Shown: positions 19,025 to 30,206 of the stretch, in pieces
How positions within the stretch are numbered: position 1 is the first letter of the stretch
How the letters are laid out: every line of letters starts with the position of its first letter
Position numbers and translations under genes: made by a program
Notes under the pieces: model-generated
What the model was told of the DNA's origin: nothing
Database searches by the model: none
Seen by the model: only the letters and a program-made list of their open reading frames with translations
Assembly: GCF_000426065.1 (NCBI RefSeq)
Contig: NZ_AUEQ01000001.1
Location: 62,001 to 126,000, forward strand
Length of the DNA stretch: 64,000 bases
Direction of reading: 5' to 3'
Origin: Mycobacterium sp. URHD0025
GTDB lineage: Bacteria > Actinomycetota > Actinomycetes > Mycobacteriales > Mycobacteriaceae

Positions 19025-20187
19025 ATGTTGCCTGCCCATCCGGCCCGCGGATCGAAACCGCTGGCCCGTTCGGCTTTCGCATAGGCCTCCAGCGCCTCTG
19101 CCGCTTCACCTTCCAGGTTCGGCGGCACCGCGACCTTCACCGTGACCAGCAGGTCACCGTGCCCGCCGGAGCGTTTGGGCACCCCGCGACCGCGCACCCT
19201 CAGGATCCGGCCGTCGGAGGTGCCCTTGGGCACGCGCACGCCGACCTTACCGTCCAGGGTGGGAACGGAAAGCGTTGTTCCCAGGGCCAATTCGTGGAAG
19301 CTGACCGGAACGCTGACCGTCAGGTCGTCGCCGTCACGCCCGAATACCTTGTCGGGACGCACATGCACGGTGACGTAGAGGTCGCCCGACGGCGCACCCC
19401 GTAGCCCGGCCTCGCCCTGGCCGGCCAGCCTGATGCGCTGACCGTCCTCGACGCCGGGTGGAATCCGCACGTTGATCGTGCGGGTCCGGGTGGTGACGCC
19501 GGTGCCCTGACATTCGGCACAGGGATGCTCGATGATCGAGCCGCTGCCCCGACATTCGGTGCAGGGTTCGGAGAATCCGAACGCGCCCTGGTTGCGGTTG
19601 ACCACACCCGAGCCATTGCAGTTCGGGCACACCTTGGGGCTGGTGCCCGGCCGTGCACCGCTGCCGTGGCAGTTGGTGCAGGGTGCCGGGCTGGTCAGCC
19701 GCAGCGGCATGGCCACGCCCTTGGTGGCTTCCAAGAAGGACAGCTCGGTTTCGGTTTCCAGGTCATTGCCCCGGCGTGGCCGGCTCGGACGCGGTTGTGC
19801 ACCGCGCCCGAACAGCCCTCCGAAGAGGTCACCGATGTTTGCGCCGCCGCTCTGGCCGGCCGCGTCGAACAGGTCACCCAGGTTGAATTCGGCTCCGTCG
19901 GAACCGAATCCGCCACTGAAGTTCCCGCCCGGGTTGAACCGACGCCCACCCCCGGCGAACAGCCGGCGGGTCTCGTCATACTCCTTGCGCTTCGCGGGGT
20001 CCGACAGAACACTGTTGGCCTCGGAAACGGCCTTGAACCGCTCCGCCGCTCCCGCATCGGGATTGCGGTCGGGATGCAGTTCGGAGGCCAGTTTCCGGTA
20101 GGCCTTCTTGATCTCGTCGGCGCTGGCGTCAGAGGAGACGCCGAGCTCCTTGTAGAAGTCCTTCTCGACCCACTCGCGTTGGGCCAT
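19021..20187 (-). CDS. dnaJ1: Chaperone DnaJ (DnaJ1)
   Basis: A 388-residue type I Hsp40. It has a J-domain (residues 8-75) with the HPD motif in ELHPDRNPD; a Gly/Phe-rich linker (about 80-130); four zinc-finger repeats ([24 protein letters not shown] and CAECQGTG, about 165-230); and C-terminal beta-domains. It delivers unfolded clients to DnaK and stimulates its ATPase. It sits 37 bp after grpE and overlaps hspR by 4 bp. Confidence 0.97.
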   Translation of the reverse strand: MAQREWVEKDFYKELGVSSDASADEIKKAYRKLASELHPDRNPDAGAAERFKAVSEANSVLSDPAKRKEYDETRRLFAGGGRRFNPGGNFSGGFGSDGAEFNLGDLFDAAGQSGGANIGDLFGGLFGRGAQPRPSRPRRGNDLETETELSFLEATKGVAMPLRLTSPAPCTNCHGSGARPGTSPKVCPNCNGSGVVNRNQGAFGFSEPCTECRGSGSIIEHPCAECQGTGVTTRTRTINVRIPPGVEDGQRIRLAGQGEAGLRGAPSGDLYVTVHVRPDKVFGRDGDDLTVSVPVSFHELALGTTLSVPTLDGKVGVRVPKGTSDGRILRVRGRGVPKRSGGHGDLLVTVKVAVPPNLEGEAAEALEAYAKAERASGFDPRAGWAGNI

Positions 20188-20224
20188 GCGCCACCTCCTT
20201 ACCTCTTCTCTCTAGTTGGATTGT

Positions 20225-20862
20225 CTAGTTGTCTGATTCTGCGGCCTGATCACCGGCGGCGTCAGCGTTATCCGCTGTCCCCGACGGGGAATCAGTACCG
20301 TCTGCGGCCTCGGGCACCGTGTCGACCACACCGACGAGGGCGTGCCGGACCACCTGGTCACCAATTTTGTAGCCACGGCGCATCACGGTCCCGACAACGG
20401 GATGGGTGCCCTCGCCCTCGTGCTGCACGGCCTCGTGCAGTGACGGGTCGAACTCGTCACCCTCGGAGCCGAATGAGGAAAGGCCCTGTCCTTCAAGGGC
20501 GCTGACCAGCTTGTCGGCAACCGACTTGAGCGGTCCGGATTCCAGGTCACCGTGGCTGCGAGCACGGTCCAGGTCGTCGAGCACACCCAGCAACTGGGTG
20601 ATGACGCCGGACTTGGCCCGCTCGGCGGTGACCTGCTGATCGCGCAGTGCCCGCTTGCGGTAGTTGTCGTATTCGGCCTTCACGCGTTGCAGCGTGGCCT
20701 TGAGCTCGGCGACCTCGTCGCTATCGCTCGCCGACTCTCCGGCTTCGGAGGCGGCCGACGCCGGCCCACCAGGGGCCGGCGCCTGCTCACGAACCTCACC
20801 GGTGTCGGGATCGATGCGCCGTTTGTCGGTGATGGTCACCGGCTCGTGCGTATCGTTCTCGC

Positions 20863-20866
<4 letters not shown>
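20225..20866 (-). CDS. grpE: Nucleotide exchange factor GrpE
   Basis: A 213-residue protein: an acidic low-complexity N-terminus, a long coiled coil (about 50-110, including [20 protein letters not shown]), and a beta-wing with the [20 protein letters not shown] signature near residue 148. It opens the DnaK nucleotide pocket to release ADP. The start is a GTG whose bases overlap the dnaK TGA stop (GTGA), so its translation depends on dnaK. The acidic C-tail after residue 190 is typical of actinobacterial GrpE. Confidence 0.97.
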
Positions 20867-22725
<1,859 letters not shown>

Positions 22726-22752
22726 GGTGTTGCCTCCTGATAGATATCGGGG

Positions 22753-22773
22753 TCTGAGCGGACTGCGCTCAAG
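22753..22773. promoter_or_regulatory. HspR box 2 (dnaK-proximal, degenerate)
   Basis: TCTGAGC-GGACTGC-GCTCAAG matches CTTGAGT-N7-ACTCAAG at most arm positions and keeps the 7-bp spacer. It lies 28 bp from the dnaK ATG, where a bound repressor would hinder transcription or elongation. It is weaker than the distal copy. Confidence 0.6.
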
Positions 22774-22807
22774 CTTGCTCCGGGCGAGCATAGGTTGTCA
22801 ACCCAGA

Positions 22808-22828
22808 CTTGAGTCACTGTCACTCAAC
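22808..22828. promoter_or_regulatory. HspR box 1 (HAIR) of the dnaK operon
   Basis: CTTGAGT-CACTGTC-ACTCAAC matches the HAIR consensus CTTGAGT-N7-ACTCAAG except for the last base. It is the best HspR site in the window and lies about 83 bp upstream of the dnaK ATG, next to promoter-like TTGACA and TATGCT elements on the reverse strand. Confidence 0.9.
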
Positions 22829-23042
22829 TTGCTGTCGATGTGGTCAACGGGGGCTTCGGCGGATTTGTTCCCGGCGCAGCGGTTTCTTCGAGGACGGTTT
22901 CACCGTCGGTACTCGCCTCTGCCCAGGCCGGGTACCGTGCCCCATAATCAGATGCCGCCGGCCGGGCTCGGCCACGGCTCGACATCGGCTCACACCGTCG
23001 CCCCCGGGGCGCGAACAGCCACTTGAGGGGGATCGACCGGCG

Positions 23043-23861
23043 ATGGCAGACGAGATAACCAGGCCCGAACCGAACGTGCCCGAGGACAAGCCCGCCAAGC
23101 ACGGATACCAGCGCCGGGCGTTCCGATGGGCCACCCCGGTCGGCGACATCGCCATCGCCATCCGCACCCCGCGCAATCCCCGGCCGCTCCTGCCGAAGCG
23201 GTACGACCCGTTCGGTATCGCCGATCGCGCACTCGACGCCGCGAAGACGAGCATGAAGCTGGCCGCCTGGGGCGAGGAACAACTGGCCACCCTGGTGAAG
23301 AACCGGTTGGAGGCCATCGAATCGACACCGCGGCCGGTACCGACGGCCACGCCGGAGGAGCCGACCGCCCACTCACTGAACACCAAGATGGACCGCTTGT
23401 TGGACCGCGCCCTGGACCAGAGCACCACCGGCAGCCAGGTCGAGCTCTACCACCGCCTCCTCGATCAGTTGGTCGCCGACGAAGCCCGGATCATCGGCGC
23501 GCTGTCGGAGGGCGCGGCCTCGCCACTGGTCAACGTCTACACCTGGACACGCGCCCGGACCCCGGGACAGGCCGTCCTGGAGAACGCATGCCTGATCGGC
23601 CGCACCGCCAACGTGGCGTTGCCGGCCATGGTCCCGCAGTACGTCGGTCATCTGCTGTCCCTGGGACTGGTCGAGACCGGCCCCGAGGATCCGTCGCAGA
23701 AGGCGGACTACGAGGTGCTCATGGCCGAGCCCATGGTCTTGAAGGCCGTCAAGAGCGCCTCGCGCGGGCCGCTCACCGCCCGGGTGGAGAAGCTGACCCT
23801 CACGCTGTCGGGCCTGGGTCGCGGTCTGTGGGAGGCTGCGGTCCAGCGGGACGGTACGTAA
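23043..23861 (+). CDS. DUF4393 (Abi-alpha-like) protein
   Basis: A 272-residue protein. The N-terminal 60 residues are basic and proline-rich; the central part has a helical stretch with SLNTKMDRLLDRALDQSTTG and a DUF4393-like core (ELYHRLLDQLVADEARIIGA, then GLVETGPEDPS). DUF4393 is also called Abi-alpha after a phage-abortive protein, but mycobacterial copies are chromosomal and uncharacterised. The ATG at 23043 follows a GAGGGGG site. The next gene (DUF445) starts 39 bp downstream on the same strand, so they are likely co-transcribed, and also divergent from dnaK. Confidence 0.7.
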   Translation: MADEITRPEPNVPEDKPAKHGYQRRAFRWATPVGDIAIAIRTPRNPRPLLPKRYDPFGIADRALDAAKTSMKLAAWGEEQLATLVKNRLEAIESTPRPVPTATPEEPTAHSLNTKMDRLLDRALDQSTTGSQVELYHRLLDQLVADEARIIGALSEGAASPLVNVYTWTRARTPGQAVLENACLIGRTANVALPAMVPQYVGHLLSLGLVETGPEDPSQKADYEVLMAEPMVLKAVKSASRGPLTARVEKLTLTLSGLGRGLWEAAVQRDGT

Positions 23862-23900
23862 CCGCATGGGCAGCAGCGAGAAGCCGAAGGCGGATCGCGC

Positions 23901-25208
23901 ATGACAACAGCCGAGACATTCCTCGCGATCCAGACCTGGCAGGAGATCAAGGCGGATTTCGGCGTCAATTGGCTGATCTATCTGTCCATGCCGTTCGTCG
24001 CCGCCTTCGTCGGGTGGAGCACCAAGATCGTCGCGCTCGAGATGCTGTACCGGCCGATGGAGTTCAAGGGCATCGGCCTGATCGGCTGGCAGGGCATCGT
24101 GCCTCGCCGTGCGGGCAAGGTCGGGTCCAAGACCATCGAGCTGCTCACTCAGAAGCTCCTGAGGCCTGAGGAGCTGCTGGAGAAGGTCGACGCCAGAGAG
24201 GCCGTCGATGCCCTGCGCGAACCTCTGACCCAGGCAGTCGACGAGATTTCCCGCGACATCGCCGAGCAGATCCGCCCCGGGCTCTGGGATTCGCTGCCCG
24301 ACGCCGCGCGCAAGGCGATCATGTCGCGTATCCACGACCAGACCTCGATAGTCGTGGAGAAGATGCTCGCCGAGATGCGGTCGGACCTCAACCGGTTCGT
24401 CGACATCCAGTACCTGGCCGTCACGACACTGGTCCGCAACAAGGACAAGCTCAACAAGCTGATGCGCGGACTCGGCGACAACGCGATGGCCTTCGTCCGT
24501 CGCAGCGGCATCTACTTCGGACTCGTGATCGGCGTGGTCCAGATGGTCGCGTGGGCGCTGTTCCAGAACCCGTGGATCATGCCGGCTTTCGGGTTCGGGG
24601 TCGGTTTGATCAGTGACTACATCGCGCTCAACATGCTGTTCCGGCCCGTGAGGCCCACGAAGTACCTCGGTTTCATCCCGTTCCAGGGATTGCTGCACGC
24701 CGAACGCGAGGAGATCACCAAGGACTACGCGCGCATCCTGGCCGAGGATCTGTTCTCACCGGAGATCCTGTTCGACGGCGTGTTACGAGGCCCGGGCTCC
24801 GACAAGCTGTTCGCGTTGGTCGGCAAGGAAGTCGCTGCGGCCATCGACGCGCAGACCGGCATCGCCACCCCGCTGGTGAAGTTCGCCGTCGGAACCCGGC
24901 GATACAACGCCCTCAAGGACAACATGGTGAAGATAGTGCTGGAGCGCCTTCCCACCACGCTGGTCGAGGCCCAGGACTACGCCATGAATGCGCTGGACCT
25001 CGAACAGACCATCATCGACAAGATGGGTCAACTCACCAACGAGGAGTACGAGTCGATCCTGCGGCCGGTCTTCAAGGACGACGAACCGACCATGATCGCG
25101 GTCGGCGCGATCCTCGGCGGCGTCGTCGGCGAAATCCAGGTGCAGGTCGTCGAGCACTTCGGCAACGAACCCGCGGCCGTCGCGCTGCGCGCCCTGCTGC
25201 ATCACTAA
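23901..25208 (+). CDS. DUF445 family membrane protein
   Basis: A 435-residue protein with a membrane helix near the N-terminus (about residues 24-40, [17 protein letters not shown]) and a hydrophobic pair in the middle (about 210-250). The DUF445 signature GWxTKxVALxMLYRPM occurs at 39-54 and is partly repeated at about 240-255 ([13 protein letters not shown]). The rest is amphipathic helix. Members may tether membranes or shape them, but no bacterial function is settled. It ends overlapping the convergent sdaA stop by 4 bp. Confidence 0.8.
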   Translation: MTTAETFLAIQTWQEIKADFGVNWLIYLSMPFVAAFVGWSTKIVALEMLYRPMEFKGIGLIGWQGIVPRRAGKVGSKTIELLTQKLLRPEELLEKVDAREAVDALREPLTQAVDEISRDIAEQIRPGLWDSLPDAARKAIMSRIHDQTSIVVEKMLAEMRSDLNRFVDIQYLAVTTLVRNKDKLNKLMRGLGDNAMAFVRRSGIYFGLVIGVVQMVAWALFQNPWIMPAFGFGVGLISDYIALNMLFRPVRPTKYLGFIPFQGLLHAEREEITKDYARILAEDLFSPEILFDGVLRGPGSDKLFALVGKEVAAAIDAQTGIATPLVKFAVGTRRYNALKDNMVKIVLERLPTTLVEAQDYAMNALDLEQTIIDKMGQLTNEEYESILRPVFKDDEPTMIAVGAILGGVVGEIQVQVVEHFGNEPAAVALRALLHH

Positions 25209-26587
25209 CATTCGACGACGTTGACGGGGACGTTGACCGCCAGCCCGCCGGTTGAGGTCTCCTTGTACTTGGCGCTCATGTCCATGCCCGTGGCCCGCAT
25301 CGTCTCGATGACCTGATCGAGGCTCACGCGGTGGGTGCCGTCACCCCGCAGTGCCATCCGGGCCGCGTTGATCGCCTTGCCCGCCGAGATCGCGTTGCGT
25401 TCGATGCACGGAATCTGCACCAGCCCGCCGATCGGATCGCACGTGAGGCCGAGGCTGTGCTCCATGGCGATCTCGGCGGCGTTCTCGACCTGTTGCGGTG
25501 TGCCGCCGAGGATTTCGGCCAGCGCACCCGCGGCCATCGATGCGGCGGAGCCGACCTCGCCCTGACAGCCGACCTCGGCACCCGAGATGGAGGCCCGCTC
25601 CTTGTACAGCGAACCGATGGCCCCGGCCGTCAGCAGGAAGCGGATGGCGGTGTCGTCCGGGTCGGCCTTTCCGGCAGGCGTGTAATGCAACGCGTAGTGC
25701 AGGACCGCCGGGATGATCCCGGCCGCACCGTTGGTCGGCGCGGTCACGATCCGGCCGCCCGACGCGTTCTCCTCGTTGACCGCGAGCGCGATCAGGTTCA
25801 CCCAGTCCTCGGCGAAAGCCGGATCGCGCTGCGGGTCCTCGGCGTCGAGGCGCACGAACCAGTCCCTGGCGCGACGCCGGACCCTCAGGTTGCCCGGCAG
25901 ATATCCGTCCCGCGACATTCCGTTGGTCTGGCAAGCCACCATGACATCGCGGATCTGCAGGAGGCGTTCGCGCACCTCGGCTTCGTCTCGAGACAGACAC
26001 TCCTGACGCATCATCGCCTGGCTGACCGACAGCCCCTCCCGCTCGGTGAGTGCCAGCAGGTCGGCGGCCGAACGGAAGGATCCGGGCGACTCCGATTCCG
26101 CCGCTGCGTGCCGCGCCAGTTCGGTTTCGGTGACGACGAATCCACCGCCGACCGAGAAATAGGTCTCGCGGTAGACGATGTCGCCACCGGCCGACAACGC
26201 GGTCAACGTCATGGCATTCGGGTGCTGGGCCAGCCGGCGGTCCGGTTGCAGGTGCATGTCGGACTCGGTCAGCGCGATGGCGACCCGGCCGGCCAACCGG
26301 ATCGCGGCCTCGGCTCGGATGGCCTCGAGGCGCCGTTCCATCTCGTCGGTCTCGATCGTCTCGGGCCGGCAGCCCTCGAGACCCAACAAAATCGCCGGCA
26401 TCGTGCCGTGCCCCGCACCGGTCGCCGCGAGCGAGCCGAACAGATCCACCCTGACCTCGACGACGTCATCGAGCGCGCCGCGGCCGACGAGTTCGTCGGC
26501 GAACATGCCGGCCGCCCGCATGGGGCCCACGGTGTGCGAGCTCGACGGGCCGATACCCACCGAGAACAGGTCGAACACGCTGGTCAT
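25205..26587 (-). CDS. sdaA: L-serine ammonia-lyase (iron-sulfur L-serine dehydratase)
   Basis: A 460-residue single-chain enzyme that deaminates L-serine to pyruvate with an oxygen-sensitive [4Fe-4S] cluster. The beta domain begins [20 protein letters not shown], the family hallmark. The alpha domain has the cluster cysteines in GCQGEVG and [14 protein letters not shown]. Length and domain order are those of type II SdaA and SdaB. A tandem glycine riboswitch lies directly upstream, linking expression to glycine, which serine hydroxymethyltransferase interconverts with serine. Confidence 0.95.
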   Translation of the reverse strand: MTSVFDLFSVGIGPSSSHTVGPMRAAGMFADELVGRGALDDVVEVRVDLFGSLAATGAGHGTMPAILLGLEGCRPETIETDEMERRLEAIRAEAAIRLAGRVAIALTESDMHLQPDRRLAQHPNAMTLTALSAGGDIVYRETYFSVGGGFVVTETELARHAAAESESPGSFRSAADLLALTEREGLSVSQAMMRQECLSRDEAEVRERLLQIRDVMVACQTNGMSRDGYLPGNLRVRRRARDWFVRLDAEDPQRDPAFAEDWVNLIALAVNEENASGGRIVTAPTNGAAGIIPAVLHYALHYTPAGKADPDDTAIRFLLTAGAIGSLYKERASISGAEVGCQGEVGSAASMAAGALAEILGGTPQQVENAAEIAMEHSLGLTCDPIGGLVQIPCIERNAISAGKAINAARMALRGDGTHRVSLDQVIETMRATGMDMSAKYKETSTGGLAVNVPVNVVEC

Positions 26588-26644
26588 GAGGCGCTCCAGT
26601 CTCCGGGCATCCAGTTACGGATGCGTCGTGTGGTGACACCTCCC

Positions 26645-26816
26645 CGCTCTGTCCTGAAACCTGAGAGTTTTGGCGCGGCGCGCCTTTCACCTTCGGTAAG
26701 CGCGACGTACACGGGTCGCACTGTTCTCCAGAGTTGCCTCGACACTGCGGTATTGGGCCTGAGAGATTCCCGGGGAGGATTTGCTCCTACGGCGCCTCCG
26801 GAACGGAGGTTCTCCC
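26645..26816 (-). ncRNA. Tandem glycine riboswitch upstream of sdaA
   Basis: Read on the reverse strand, the leader shows two glycine aptamers. The 5' one opens with GGGAGAACC near 26816, has GGCGCCGTAGGAGCAAA in the middle and closes with TCTCTCAGGCCC. The 3' one has CTGGAGA, then CACCGAAGGTGAAAG-like core bases, AACTCTCAGG and a final AGGACAGAG near 26650. These are the conserved cores of the glycine class, and a short linker joins them as in cooperative tandem riboswitches. sdaA starts about 60 nt downstream. Glycine riboswitches usually turn genes on when glycine is abundant. Confidence 0.9.
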
Positions 26817-26854
26817 ACAATGCGTCATCGACGTATTGAGTTATGTGACGGATG

Positions 26855-27886
26855 TTACTCGCTTGGGACGCGTTGCGGCCGGTCGCTGCACCCGCAGGTA
26901 TCGCCGATCCGCAGCGACGGGTCCAGAATCTCGGCAGCCGGCGCATCTCCGAGCAGACGGCCGAGCGCCTGACGGGCCAGGGCATCGACGGGTTGCTGCA
27001 CGGTGGTGAGCCGGAGCCGTCCGTAGTCGGTCACGGCACCGTCGAAGCCGACCACCCGAATGTCCTGCGGGATCCGCAGGCCCGCATCGGCGATCGCCCG
27101 GATGGTGGCCGCCGACTGGCCGTAGGTGCCCACCACGAACGCCCGCGGGGTGGATTGTCCGCCAAGCAGATACTCCGCGACCGCCGCATAGGCTCCGGCC
27201 GGCGTGAGATCGGTCCGGATGAGCGGAATGTCGCCACCGACCACGGAGACGACGCCCTCGAAACGCTGCTGCACCGTTTCCCGATCGCCGAGACGGACGT
27301 CGGCCTCGGTGAAACCGCCGACGAAGGCCACGTCGCGGCAACCGTGGGTGTCGAGCAGGTGCCGGGCGAGAAGTTCGCCGGCACGGACGTGATCCACGCC
27401 GACGATGTCGGCCTCGACCTCACCGCGGATGTTGTGCATCCACACCACCGGAATACGTTCCTGCCGGCAGAGTTTCGCCGTTTCCGGTGCGTTCGCCGCA
27501 CCGACCACCAGTAGGCCGTCGACGCCGACCTCGGTGAACGCGGTGGCGAATTCGAGTTCCCGCTCTGGGTCGTATCCGGTGTTGCCGATCAGGGTCAGGT
27601 GATCGCGCGCTCGGGCTTCGACCTCGATGCGTCCCACGAACTGACCGAACAACGGAAGTGTGAGATCGGGAACCAACAGGCCGATCTGCCGCCAGCGACG
27701 CGGCCGACGCAGTGCCCTGGCCCGACCATCGGGCCGGTAGTTCAACTCGTCGATCGCGCGGAGCACCTTGGCCCGCAACAGATCTGATACCGGCCGCGGC
27801 CCGTTGTTGAGCACGTAGCTCACCACCGCCGTCGAGGTGCCGGCGCGGCCGGCGACGTCTGCCAGGGTCGGACGTTTCACACTCAC
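26855..27886 (-). CDS. LacI family transcriptional regulator
   Basis: A 343-residue regulator. The HTH (PTLADVAGRAGTSTAVVSYV) and hinge helix (RPDGRARALRR) occupy residues 1-60, and a periplasmic-binding-protein-like sensor domain fills the rest (IGLLVPDLTLPLFGQFV near 70, VVGFDGAVTDYGRL near 290). The GTG at 27886 places the HTH at the usual position; an ATG at 27922 would add 12 residues. Four Cys near the C-terminus and centre (for example DTCGCS) are unusual. It is divergent from the arylsulfotransferase/ABC operon, with a palindromic operator in between. The effector is probably a sulfur compound transported by that operon (inference). Confidence 0.88.
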   Translation of the reverse strand: MSVKRPTLADVAGRAGTSTAVVSYVLNNGPRPVSDLLRAKVLRAIDELNYRPDGRARALRRPRRWRQIGLLVPDLTLPLFGQFVGRIEVEARARDHLTLIGNTGYDPERELEFATAFTEVGVDGLLVVGAANAPETAKLCRQERIPVVWMHNIRGEVEADIVGVDHVRAGELLARHLLDTHGCRDVAFVGGFTEADVRLGDRETVQQRFEGVVSVVGGDIPLIRTDLTPAGAYAAVAEYLLGGQSTPRAFVVGTYGQSAATIRAIADAGLRIPQDIRVVGFDGAVTDYGRLRLTTVQQPVDALARQALGRLLGDAPAAEILDPSLRIGDTCGCSDRPQRVPSE

Positions 27887-27977
27887 AACGCGTGGACCCT
27901 CCGCTCGTCGACGACCGCTCATAAGAGTTTGAATCACCCCGATTGTGACGGTTCCGCCTCAGCTTCGCTTGCTTACG

Positions 27978-27989
27978 CTAATCGATTAG
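27978..27989. promoter_or_regulatory. LacI-type palindromic operator
   Basis: CTAATCGATTAG is a perfect 12-bp palindrome with a central CG, as in operators of LacI/GalR proteins. It lies 90 bp from the regulator start and 54 bp before the arylsulfotransferase ATG, ideally placed to control both directions. Confidence 0.75.
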
Positions 27990-28009
27990 AACCGTAACGA
28001 GGAGGACCC

Positions 28010-28042
28010 ATGGCTGTAACCGGAAATTGGTGGAGTAACTGA
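28010..28042 (+). CDS. Ten-codon leader peptide ahead of the sulfotransferase operon
   Basis: The ATG at 28010 is preceded by GAGGAGG at ideal distance, far better than the site of the next gene, and opens MAVTGNWWSN before TGA. One base separates this stop from the sulfotransferase ATG at 28044, and the only ribosome site of that gene (GGTGGAG) is inside the leader. It therefore looks translated and coupled. The tandem Trp codons recall attenuation leaders, but no alternative hairpins were worked out. It could also be a chance frame left by start-site drift. Confidence 0.4.
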   Translation: MAVTGNWWSN

Positions 28043-28043
28043 C

Positions 28044-29369
28044 ATGGCATTTGTACGTCTCAGTGGAGTCACTTACCTCGATCCCGAGCTTGTCCATGAC
28101 AGCTATGTCCTGTTCACCGGCGCCGACGGAGTCACCCGGGTGATCGACCTCAACGGCACCGTGGTGCACGAGTGGCCGTATGCCGGTGTGCCGCCCCGCA
28201 TTCTGGATCCCGCGCTCAACGACGGGCGCGTCGGCGACGTCGGGGTACAGCTGTCCGACAGCGATGACGCCCGCGGCGGCATCTACGCCAACGGCACCGT
28301 CGGCCAGCTCGACTGGGACGGCGAGATCGTCTGGGAATGGGGCACGCAGGCACCTGACGGCGCAGCTCGGCAGAACCACGACTGGGAACTGCTGCCCAAC
28401 GGGAATCGCCTGATCTTGGTGACCGTTCCCCGCGTGGTGCCCGCCCTCGGCCGGCACACAGTCGGCGATCAGGGACTCTACGAAGTCACACCGGGGGGCG
28501 AGATCGTCTGGCAGTGGCTGGCCGGCGATCATCTCGATGAGTTCGGATTCTCCGAGGCCGGTTGGGATGCCCTGCGTCAGACCGTCGCTCGCGACCCCGA
28601 TGATCCCTGGGGTTATCTGGAGATGAACAGCGCCAAGAGCCTCGGGCCCAATCGGTGGTACGTCGACGATCCGGACTCCGTCTTTCACCCCGACAACATC
28701 CTGGTCAGCTTCCGTAAGGCCAACATCGTCGCGCTGATCGACAAGTCGTCCGGAAGGATCGCCTGGAAACTGGGCCCCTACCACGAGGCCGAGTTCGGTT
28801 CCCAGCATCAGCGGATCAACGTGCACAAGGTGCCGCGCCCGGTCGATCAGACCTCCGGTCAGCACAACCCTCACATGATCGCCCCGGGCCTTCCCGGCGC
28901 TGGCAACATACTGGTGTTCGACAACCAAGGTGGCGCCGGGTACCCGGCCGCACCGCTGGGCATCTACGCCGGCTCGCGGATCCTCGAAATCGACCCGGTC
29001 ACAAAAGAAATCGTATGGCAGTACACCGCTGAAGATTCCGGTCTCGCCTCTTGGACCTTCTTCAGTTCCTTCGTCAGCAATGCCCAGCGGCTACCCAATG
29101 GCAACACCTTGATCACCGAGGGCATGCAGGGCCGGTTGTTCCAGACCACCCCCGACGGTGACGTGGTGTGGGAGTACCACAGCCCGTATGAAGGCTACGG
29201 TGTCGCCGGCGAACCCGAGGTCAAGCAGACGAGGGTGCCCGGGGTCGACCGGCTCACCCGGACTGCGCTGGTGTACCGCTCGCAGGCCGTCCCGTTCGAT
29301 TGGGTACCCGAGGGCACGTCACGCTCCTCACTTCATCCAGTAGGACACAACCCGGAACGTGTGCCATGA
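28044..29369 (+). CDS. Aryl-sulfate sulfotransferase (ASST/arylsulfotransferase) family protein
   Basis: A 441-residue beta-propeller-type protein with repeated blade motifs: GTVVHEWPYAG, GEIVWEWGTQ, GEIVWQWLAG, KEIVWQYTAE and GDVVWEYHSP. These motifs and H-rich segments (RQNHDWELLPNGN, HQRINVHKVP, HNPHM) match the arylsulfotransferase family. Known bacterial ASSTs are periplasmic and transfer sulfate between phenols; this one has no signal peptide. The downstream ATGA overlap with an ABC permease suggests uptake of a sulfated or sulfonated compound followed by its processing. Confidence 0.8.
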   Translation: MAFVRLSGVTYLDPELVHDSYVLFTGADGVTRVIDLNGTVVHEWPYAGVPPRILDPALNDGRVGDVGVQLSDSDDARGGIYANGTVGQLDWDGEIVWEWGTQAPDGAARQNHDWELLPNGNRLILVTVPRVVPALGRHTVGDQGLYEVTPGGEIVWQWLAGDHLDEFGFSEAGWDALRQTVARDPDDPWGYLEMNSAKSLGPNRWYVDDPDSVFHPDNILVSFRKANIVALIDKSSGRIAWKLGPYHEAEFGSQHQRINVHKVPRPVDQTSGQHNPHMIAPGLPGAGNILVFDNQGGAGYPAAPLGIYAGSRILEIDPVTKEIVWQYTAEDSGLASWTFFSSFVSNAQRLPNGNTLITEGMQGRLFQTTPDGDVVWEYHSPYEGYGVAGEPEVKQTRVPGVDRLTRTALVYRSQAVPFDWVPEGTSRSSLHPVGHNPERVP

Positions 29370-30205
29370 CAGCCGGTTTGGCGGCCCGCGCACCCGCACC
29401 GAGCGTGGCCTGTCGTCCGGGCCCCGCCCTGGTGCGATCGGTGTTCGGCCGGTTGCGTGTACTCGGTTGGACGCTGGCGGGGCTGGGCATCGCCGCGGCG
29501 CTGTGGTCGGCGATGGTGGCGACCGGACGGTTCCCGCGGCAGCTGTTCCCCAGCGTGCCCGAGATCCTGGCCGCGGGGCAGACCCTGTGGACCGAAGGCC
29601 TGTTGGCCGATGACGTTCTCGCCAGTTTGCGCAGGGCAGCAGTCGGTTTCGCGATCGGTGCCGCGATCGGCATCGTCGTCGCGGTCTTCACCGCAACCAC
29701 GTCGGCCGGGCGCAATCTGCTGCAGCCGGTGCTACGGGTGTTCTCCCCCATCCCGACGATCGGTCTCGTCCCGCTGGCGATCCTGTGGCTCGGCTTGGGC
29801 GAGAACAGCAAGACGCTGGTCATCGCGCTCGGCGTCTTCGTCCCGGTGTGGATCAACAGCCACACCGGGTTGGCCAGCACGCCGGTCGACTACCTGAAGG
29901 CTGCGCGCTGCCTGGGAGCCGGCCGGTGGCAGACGCTGTCGAAAGTGGTGTTGCCCGAAGCTGCCCCCGACATCGCGTCAGGTCTGCGCGTGGGCGCGGC
30001 GATGGCATTCGTGCTCATCGTGGTGGCCGAGATGACCGGAACCACGGCGGGTATCGGATACCGGATCTCGCAGGCACAGCTGTTCTCTCAGGCCGACCGG
30101 CTGATCTTCTGCCTGATCGTCCTGGGCATCGTCGGCGCGCTGTGTGACCTGCTGGTCGCATCGGTCACGTCCCCGTTCACCCGCTGGGCTCAAGAGGAGC
30201 GCTGA
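29366..30205 (+). CDS. ABC transporter permease, SsuC/TauC type
   Basis: A 279-residue permease with about six helices and the EAA-type loop (LPEAAPDIASGLRVGAAMAF, about residues 195-214). The motif PIPTIGLVPLAILWLGLG is typical of nitrate/sulfonate/taurine permeases. The ATG at 29366 overlaps the ASST stop (ATGA). With the ATPase and binding protein downstream it makes a complete importer, probably for an organosulfur compound; the substrate is inferred from neighbours only. Confidence 0.88.
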   Translation: MTAGLAARAPAPSVACRPGPALVRSVFGRLRVLGWTLAGLGIAAALWSAMVATGRFPRQLFPSVPEILAAGQTLWTEGLLADDVLASLRRAAVGFAIGAAIGIVVAVFTATTSAGRNLLQPVLRVFSPIPTIGLVPLAILWLGLGENSKTLVIALGVFVPVWINSHTGLASTPVDYLKAARCLGAGRWQTLSKVVLPEAAPDIASGLRVGAAMAFVLIVVAEMTGTTAGIGYRISQAQLFSQADRLIFCLIVLGIVGALCDLLVASVTSPFTRWAQEER

Positions 30206-30206
30206 G

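Larger units (their letters stand above)
22726..23042. other. 317-bp intergenic region upstream of dnaK
   Basis: This is the divergent gap between dnaK and the DUF4393 gene. The left half holds the dnaK ribosome site (complement of 22733-22737) and the two HAIR-type boxes at 22753-22773 and 22808-22828. On the reverse strand TTGACA and TATGCT occur between the boxes and could belong to a housekeeping promoter. The right half, about 22840-23030, shows no repeat or credible small gene; it probably carries the promoter of the DUF4393/DUF445 pair. Confidence 0.6.
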
